Source of the DNA: Colwellia sp.
GTDB taxonomy: Bacteria > Pseudomonadota > Gammaproteobacteria > Enterobacterales > Alteromonadaceae
Direction of reading: 5' to 3'
Assembly: GCA_003521815.1 (NCBI GenBank)
Contig: DPHE01000048.1
Span: forward strand, 74,941 to 92,824
DNA: 17,884 nt
The position numbers were made by a program, and so were the translations under genes. Under the pieces are notes generated by a model. The model saw only the letters and a program-made list of their open reading frames with translations, was not told the origin of the DNA and searched no databases. Position 1 is the first letter of the stretch, and each line of letters begins with the position of its first letter. Below, one piece after another: positions 13,368-17,884 of the stretch.

Positions 13368-14378
13368 ATGAATATTAATCCCCTACCTATGATTTCAGTA
13401 GTGATACCTATAATTAATGGTGAAAAGTATATTGAACAGAGTATTCAATCTGTTTTGGCACAAACTTATCATAATTTTGAATTGATTTTAGTTGATGATG
13501 GTTGTGCCGATGATACGCTGAGGTTAATAGAGCAATTTGAGGATCATCGGATACGTCTCATCCAACAAAAAAATAGTGGGTTATCTGGTGCTCGAAATAC
13601 AGGCATAGAGGTCTCGCGAGGTTTTTATGTTGCATTGCTTGATGCCGATGATTATTGGGCTCCAGAAAAATTATCAAAACACCTTCACCATTTAAATACC
13701 CATCCAGACGTTGGCGTTAGTTATTGCCCATCATTATTTGTTGATGAAGAAAGTCAACTTCTCGGTGTGGGGCAATTTCCAAAACTTACCAATGTCAGTA
13801 AACAAGATGTTTTTTGTCATAATCCGGTTGGAAATGGTTCTGTGGCCGTTATAAGGCGGTCGTTGTTAAACGATATCGGATATTTTGGACTTAATCAGGA
13901 TAAATATCGAAAAATGTATTTTGATGAAAGTTTACGACAATCGCAAGATATAGAGTTGTGGACAAGAATTGCGCTTACCACACAATGGAAATTCGAAGGT
14001 ATTATTGAACCATTAACCTATTATCGTGTGGATGAAGAGGGATTCTGTGTAAATTTAGAAAAACGATTGCACAATTGGAAACATGCAGTGAGCCAAAATT
14101 ATTTTAGAGACCCTGAATTTTTCAAAAAACATTACACGTTGGCAAAAGCTTTTCAACTTCGTTACTTGGCACGTAGAGCTATCAAAAGTAGTAGTCGAAT
14201 CGCAGGGTTAACGTTAATTCATCAAGCATTATATTGCGATCTACGGATATTATCTCAAGAACCGAGTAGAACGTGTATTACTTTCTTGAATGCATGGCTT
14301 AAGTTACTTCCTGTAAAGCTTTATGCGTATATTGACAAGTCAGCAATCGCATTTTTTGGGCATAAAAAAATCAGTTAA
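13368..14378 (+). CDS. family 2 glycosyltransferase (GT-A, soluble type)
   Basis: 336 aa with a standard GT2 catalytic domain: MISVVIPIINGEKYIEQSIQSVLAQTYHNFEL at the N-terminus, VDDG with D43-D44, NSGLSGARNTGI (69-80), and the DxD motif LDADDYW (D92, D94). It has Q-x-x-E-type acceptor-side sequence (SQDIELWTRIA) and a C-terminal helical region without clear membrane spans. It should transfer a sugar from a nucleotide donor to a lipid-linked or protein acceptor in the cytoplasm; donor is unknown. Start ATG with GGAAG eight bases upstream. It is separated from the main exopolysaccharide operon by the signalling genes and lies with a small membrane protein gene, so it may modify the same glycan or belong to another one. 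Confidence 0.9.
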   Translation: MNINPLPMISVVIPIINGEKYIEQSIQSVLAQTYHNFELILVDDGCADDTLRLIEQFEDHRIRLIQQKNSGLSGARNTGIEVSRGFYVALLDADDYWAPEKLSKHLHHLNTHPDVGVSYCPSLFVDEESQLLGVGQFPKLTNVSKQDVFCHNPVGNGSVAVIRRSLLNDIGYFGLNQDKYRKMYFDESLRQSQDIELWTRIALTTQWKFEGIIEPLTYYRVDEEGFCVNLEKRLHNWKHAVSQNYFRDPEFFKKHYTLAKAFQLRYLARRAIKSSSRIAGLTLIHQALYCDLRILSQEPSRTCITFLNAWLKLLPVKLYAYIDKSAIAFFGHKKIS

Positions 14379-14573
14379 TTATAGTAATGTTGATTTAAAA
14401 TAATAGGTATTTGATGTCTGATTAAATAATGGTTTATCGATGGTGGTTTTTGTTATTTGAGTGAATTAAATTCGCAACCTTCATCTTAGCCGAAAGGGGT
14501 AAATAAAGTAGTTGTTGTGAATAATGTTAATTTTTCAAGATAAAATTTTTCTATCAACATGCTTTAGGATGAA

Positions 14574-15179
14574 TCATATTTTTGAACCTGTTGTGTTAAA
14601 TATCAACATTCGGTTGTTTGCAGGCATATTGACATCTTCTTTTAAAGATAGACCTGCCTTTGTCGCTAATTGACAAACGGCTTCAAAATCACGAATACCA
14701 CTATTTTTATCTCGAGCTTTTAGCCAAAGGTCAAAGTTAGCATTGCTTTCGCTAGTGTATTTACCTTGGTAGTTAAATGGTCCATAAATGCATAGTACTC
14801 CGTTTGTGGCTAAAAGTTTTTCTACCAGTTCGAAAAACTTTTGTACTAGCGGCCAACTAATTATATGTAAGGTATTAGCCGTGAATAGGGCATCTATGTT
14901 TTCAGCTAATGCATGAACGCCTGCTAAATCGATCACTAATGGTCGTTTAATGTTTGGTGGAGGAAGGTCACCTATCCACTGATTAATAGCTTCATGATTA
15001 ATGGATAAATCACTGGTTTGCCAAGTAAGAAAAGGCAAGTTTTTTGCAAAATAAACGGCATGTTGTCCTGTGCCTGAGCCTATTTCTAAGACATGTGTTT
15101 GATTGACGAATACGCGAGTTAATATGTCGAGTATAGGCTGTTTATTGTTTTCACATGCTTGTGAAAATGGCTTTATCAT
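14574..15179 (-). CDS. DUF938 family SAM-dependent methyltransferase-like protein
   Basis: 201 aa, full length for DUF938 (human METTL26/C16orf13 family). The N-terminal MIKPFSQACENNKQPILDIL, motif I HVLEIGSGTGQHAVYFA (29-45), which holds the glycine-rich SAM loop, WQTSDL with the acidic residue after strand 2, and the late GPFNYQGKYTSESNANFDLWLKARDKNSGIRDFE block (from about 135) are characteristic. The cysteine and asparagine-rich start is typical. Class I methyltransferase fold is expected, but the substrate is unknown for the family. It is convergent with the GT2 gene at 13368-14378 and 75 bases downstream of the DUF482 gene, so the two minus-strand genes may share a transcript. No sign of damage. 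Confidence 0.88.
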   Translation of the reverse strand: MIKPFSQACENNKQPILDILTRVFVNQTHVLEIGSGTGQHAVYFAKNLPFLTWQTSDLSINHEAINQWIGDLPPPNIKRPLVIDLAGVHALAENIDALFTANTLHIISWPLVQKFFELVEKLLATNGVLCIYGPFNYQGKYTSESNANFDLWLKARDKNSGIRDFEAVCQLATKAGLSLKEDVNMPANNRMLIFNTTGSKI

Positions 15180-15254
15180 TATTTTTCTAACCTTTTAACG
15201 TTTACTGTAATACCCATTAGTTTAATTAAGGGTTCTAATTTTAATAACGACAAA

Positions 15255-16379
15255 TTAACTTTTTTCAACTTTAAACGGTAAAAATTGTTGGCAATGCTTT
15301 AAATAGCGCTGCATCTGTTGTTGTTCTTGTAGGCAAAACTGCTGTATGGCAGGTCTAAATCCTAGATGTTTTATCCAATGATAGGAGTGAGTTAATACCG
15401 GCTCAAAACCACGTTGAATTTTATGTTCGCCTTGAGCTCCGGGATTAAACACTTGTAGCTTATGCTCAATGCAAAATTCAATCCCTTGATAGTAACAAAG
15501 TTCGAAATGAAGATTGTTTTGCGTTTGTGTACACCCCCAATATCGGCCATAAAGCTGGTGCTCGTCAAAGAAAAACCAGGCACAGGCTATATCATCGCCG
15601 TCAATGCTGGCAATCACTAATAAAATATTATCAGGAAGCGACGTTAGGGCACGAGCAAAAAAATCAACGGTTAAGTGAGGTGAATGCCCACGTTTTACAT
15701 ACGTTAATTGGTAAGTTAAGTAAAAAAAAGATAGCTCTTGTGGCGTTATATCTTTACCCAAAATTTGTCGTACCTTTATATTTTGTTTTGAGATCGCAAG
15801 GCGCTCTTTTTTTACATTTTTTCTTTTTCGTGCGGTAAACGTAGATAAAAAGTGACTAAAATCGTGATACTGATGATTGAACCAGTGAAATTGTACGGTA
15901 TTACGCTGAAATACATTGTTTGAACTGAGTGATTCTTTAGGGATATCTTGCGTATACAAAATATGCCAACTATTAATATTTTGATCTAGGCAGTGCTCGG
16001 TTAGCACAGAAAACACTTCAGGCAACTCTATGTTACTTGCCATTAGTTTAGTTGTAGATATCGGTGTAAACGGGATTGTAGCCACTAACTTGGGATAATA
16101 AGGTTCATTATGTTTTTGGTAAGCTTCAGCCCATGCCCAGTCAAATACATATTCCCCCCAAGAGTGCTCTTTAATATACATAGGAAGTATTGCACGTATA
16201 TTGCTTGATTTTGACCATAACAAATGGTGTGGTTGCCAACCTTGTTTACTGCAAACGGATTGGCTGTGTTCTAAGGCTTTAAAAAATTGATAGCTTATAA
16301 ATGGCGAGCTAGAGTCGGCTAATGATTGCCAAGTTAATTCATTAATCTTATCGATAGAGTTTACAAATTCAGTTTTCAT
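15255..16379 (-). CDS. DUF482/FemAB-like N-acyltransferase (GNAT fold, COG3146)
   Basis: 374 aa, usual length for DUF482 (peptidoglycan-biosynthesis-like FemAB/GNAT superfamily, COG3146). Visible family features: N-terminal SSPFISYQFFKALEHS, the HHLLWSK...LPMYIKEHSWGEYVFDWAWAEAY block, FTARKRKNVKKERL (about 184-197), the RGHSPHLTVDFF segment, a ligand-side YYQGIEFCIEHKLQVFNPGAQGEHKIQRGF region (about 302-332) and HPxxY-like ends. FemAB enzymes use aminoacyl-tRNA; whether this family does is not known. Substrate is unknown, and envelope or cell-wall linkage is only a superfamily-level guess. Start at ATG 16379 has no strong ribosome binding site. The neighbour on one side is a gamma-carbonic anhydrase-like gene and on the other a DUF938 gene, an arrangement of housekeeping genes. 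Confidence 0.86.
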   Translation of the reverse strand: MKTEFVNSIDKINELTWQSLADSSSPFISYQFFKALEHSQSVCSKQGWQPHHLLWSKSSNIRAILPMYIKEHSWGEYVFDWAWAEAYQKHNEPYYPKLVATIPFTPISTTKLMASNIELPEVFSVLTEHCLDQNINSWHILYTQDIPKESLSSNNVFQRNTVQFHWFNHQYHDFSHFLSTFTARKRKNVKKERLAISKQNIKVRQILGKDITPQELSFFYLTYQLTYVKRGHSPHLTVDFFARALTSLPDNILLVIASIDGDDIACAWFFFDEHQLYGRYWGCTQTQNNLHFELCYYQGIEFCIEHKLQVFNPGAQGEHKIQRGFEPVLTHSYHWIKHLGFRPAIQQFCLQEQQQMQRYLKHCQQFLPFKVEKS

Positions 16380-16494
16380 TATTTTAATTTATACAACCTA
16401 TTGGTAAAAGATAATAAAGTTATTAAAGCCAATATATCGTAGTTGCCATTGTATTAAGAAACATAATTAAGCAAAATAAAATATTAAACATTGA

Positions 16495-17016
16495 TTAATC
16501 TATTTGCGTTAACTCTTTCTTATATCGAATATTGTTATGAACATAATGAGCTGCGCCTCTTGCGATCATTGCTTTGGTTTTTTCATCGAGTTGTTTAATC
16601 ACTTTTGCGGGTGAGCCTAAGACTAAGCTACCGTCAGAAACGATCATGTTTTCTGTAACCAAAGCATTGGCACCCACTAAACAATTTTTTCCAATTTTAG
16701 CACCATTTAACACCACAGCATTCATTCCGATTAAACTGCCTTCATCTATAGAACAGCCGTGTAACATTACTTTATGACCTATAGTGACATTTTTCGCAAT
16801 ATTAATAGGAAAGTCATCATCAACATGCAAAATGCTGCCGTCTTGAATATTTGAGTTTTTTCCTATTTTTATTTGTGCATTATCAGCACGGATAACAACA
16901 TTAAACCAAACGCTTGCGTTTTCTTCTAACACTACATTTCCAATGACACTAGCATTTGGAGCTATAAAGCTTGTTTTTGAAATATTTGGAATAAGTTTAC
17001 CTAACTGATAAAGCAT
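16495..17016 (-). CDS. yrdA: gamma-carbonic anhydrase family protein (YrdA-like, left-handed beta-helix)
   Basis: 173 aa left-handed beta-helix protein. Hexapeptide-like repeats run from about residue 20 to 130 (for example GNVVLEENASVW, IGKNSNIQDGS, IGMNAVVLNGAKIG). The zinc-ligand histidines of the gamma class are present as H64 (SILHVDD), H81 and H86 (IGHKVMLHG), with the five-residue spacing of the known enzymes. A C-terminal helix packs on the side (LDEKTKAMIARGAAHYVHNNIRYKKEL). Trimeric zinc protein; carbonic anhydrase activity of YrdA-type homologues is often weak or not shown, so the enzyme role is likely but unproven. It follows the sensor kinase gene on the same strand by 73 bases. 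Confidence 0.9.
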   Translation of the reverse strand: MLYQLGKLIPNISKTSFIAPNASVIGNVVLEENASVWFNVVIRADNAQIKIGKNSNIQDGSILHVDDDFPINIAKNVTIGHKVMLHGCSIDEGSLIGMNAVVLNGAKIGKNCLVGANALVTENMIVSDGSLVLGSPAKVIKQLDEKTKAMIARGAAHYVHNNIRYKKELTQID

Positions 17017-17071
17017 ATGTTTACCTTAATATTTATACTGTTAATTGATTGAATGTACCGAATTTTTACTT

Positions 17072-17090
17072 AACTAAATGTAATTTAGTT
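17072..17090. repeat. AT-rich hairpin after the sensor kinase gene
   Basis: AACTAAA (17072-17078) and TTTAGTT (17084-17090) pair around TGTAA, immediately past the kinase coding region. No T run follows on the minus strand, so a terminator is doubtful. It may be a weak transcript-end structure. Confidence 0.35.
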
Positions 17091-17884
17091 TACCTTTCTA
17101 ATGGCAATATTAAAGAAAAAATACTGCCTTTATTTATTTTACTATTCACTGTTACTGTCCCTTTGTGAGCTAATGCAATATGTTTGACAATAGATAAGCC
17201 TAATCCTGTTCCGCCTAACTGCCGACTACGTGCTTTGTCTACGCGATAAAAACGTTCAAATAATCGTGATAAATGTTCTTCGGGAATACCACTGCCTTTG
17301 TCTTCAACACTTATTTTAATTTCATGCTCAAGCTTAAGTACTGTTATTTTTATTTCGCTGTTGCCATTACTGTACTTAATTGCATTGTTTAGAAGATTGA
17401 TAATTGCTTGTTCTATCAACGAAGAGTTGTGTTTAAATGTTATCTCTTCGGAGTTGTTTAAAATAATGTCAATATTTCTCTTTAGCGCTTTGTCTTTACA
17501 AAGAAAGATAGCGTTACTTAGCGCTAAAGTAATAGATTCTTCTACAAGGTTAATTTCATCAATTTCTGTTTCTTTTTCTATTTTCGATAAGGTTAATAAA
17601 TTTTCAATAATACTTTCTAAACGAATAGAATGTGTATGTATAACATCAATAAAATAAGCCCTTTTATCTTGGGGTAAGTCAGGAAATTCTATTAATGTTT
17701 CAGAGAGACCTTGGATAGCGGTAAGAGGCGTTCTAAGCTCGTGCGATACATTGGCAACAAATTCTTTTCTTTGTAATTCAAACTCTTTTAGTTTGGTTAT
17801 GTCATTAAATACTATAAGGGTGCCACATTTTTTTTTATGTATATCAAGTAAAGGTGCTGATTGGGCAAGTAACACCTGTTCATG
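17090..17884 (-). CDS. phoR: PhoR-like sensor histidine kinase, C-terminal part (runs off window)
   Basis: The 5' end lies beyond the window; the frame stays open to base 17884, so the nearest GTG (17875) is internal. Visible: the end of a PAS-like domain (LLDIHKKKCGTLIVFNDITKLKEFELQRKEF), the dimerisation H box FVANVSHELRTPLTAIQGLSETL, a helical linker ending in LLTLSKIEKE, the N box LLNNAIKYSNG, G1 DKGSGIPEEHLSRLFERFYRVDKARSRQLGGTGLGLSIVKH, and a short C-terminal end. These are the marks of the PhoR family for the phosphate regulon, but other PAS-HisKA-HATPase kinases share them. The CKDKALKRNIDI helix and FERFYRVDKARSRQLG match PhoR proteins of deltaproteobacteria more than the enteric type, which could reflect a transferred or divergent lineage. 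The phoB partner would lie outside the window. Confidence 0.82.
   Translation of the reverse strand, partial: HEQVLLAQSAPLLDIHKKKCGTLIVFNDITKLKEFELQRKEFVANVSHELRTPLTAIQGLSETLIEFPDLPQDKRAYFIDVIHTHSIRLESIIENLLTLSKIEKETEIDEINLVEESITLALSNAIFLCKDKALKRNIDIILNNSEEITFKHNSSLIEQAIINLLNNAIKYSNGNSEIKITVLKLEHEIKISVEDKGSGIPEEHLSRLFERFYRVDKARSRQLGGTGLGLSIVKHIALAHKGTVTVNSKINKGSIFSLILPLER

Noticed and set aside
15527..15838. 103-residue plus-strand open frame opposite the DUF482 gene
   Set aside because: Antisense shadow of a conserved gene; residues are low in complexity and give no family pattern.

Overview
The window is low-GC, densely coded DNA with Shine-Dalgarno-led genes, and the families present point to a marine gammaproteobacterium of the Alteromonadales, most like Colwellia or Thalassotalea. 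This is inferred from protein flavour (H-NOX signalling, DUF938, GNAT/DUF482, LruC-domain proteins, AT-rich codon use), not from a database match. No rRNA, tRNA, CRISPR array, transposase or integrase was recognised.

Left part (93-5901, all minus strand): a compact exopolysaccharide operon. In transcription order it holds a small lipoprotein with a possible OmpA-like C-terminus, a Wzz/GumC-type chain-length protein without a kinase domain, a GT4 glycosyltransferase, a membrane GT2 glycosyltransferase, an initiating sugar-phosphate transferase, and a CofD/YvcK-like protein. Genes overlap or lie a few bases apart. No Wzx flippase, Wzy polymerase or Wza exporter lies in the window, so this operon is not a complete export pathway. 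The GT4 gene seems to start at an AUA codon. The 306-base region upstream (5902-6207) holds a sigma-54-like promoter and three inverted repeats.

Middle (6208-12782): a two-gene unit for a secreted LruC/GEVED-domain protein and a small lipoprotein, then a nitric-oxide signalling cluster. The latter is an operon of a stand-alone receiver protein, an H-NOX heme sensor with intact heme motifs, and a soluble histidine kinase, transcribed divergently from a sigma-54-dependent response regulator (REC-AAA+-Fis). This matches the H-NOX/HnoK/HnoC logic known from Shewanella and Vibrio, where NO controls biofilm. Because it lies beside an exopolysaccharide operon with a sigma-54-like promoter, a working model is: NO -> H-NOX -> kinase -> response regulators -> exopolysaccharide and possibly the LruC protein. 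The link to the promoter is inference.

Right part (12948-17884): a small membrane protein and a GT2 glycosyltransferase on the plus strand, then minus-strand genes for a DUF938 methyltransferase, a DUF482 FemAB/GNAT-like acyltransferase, a gamma-carbonic anhydrase-like protein, and the 3' part of a PhoR-like sensor kinase that runs off the window end.
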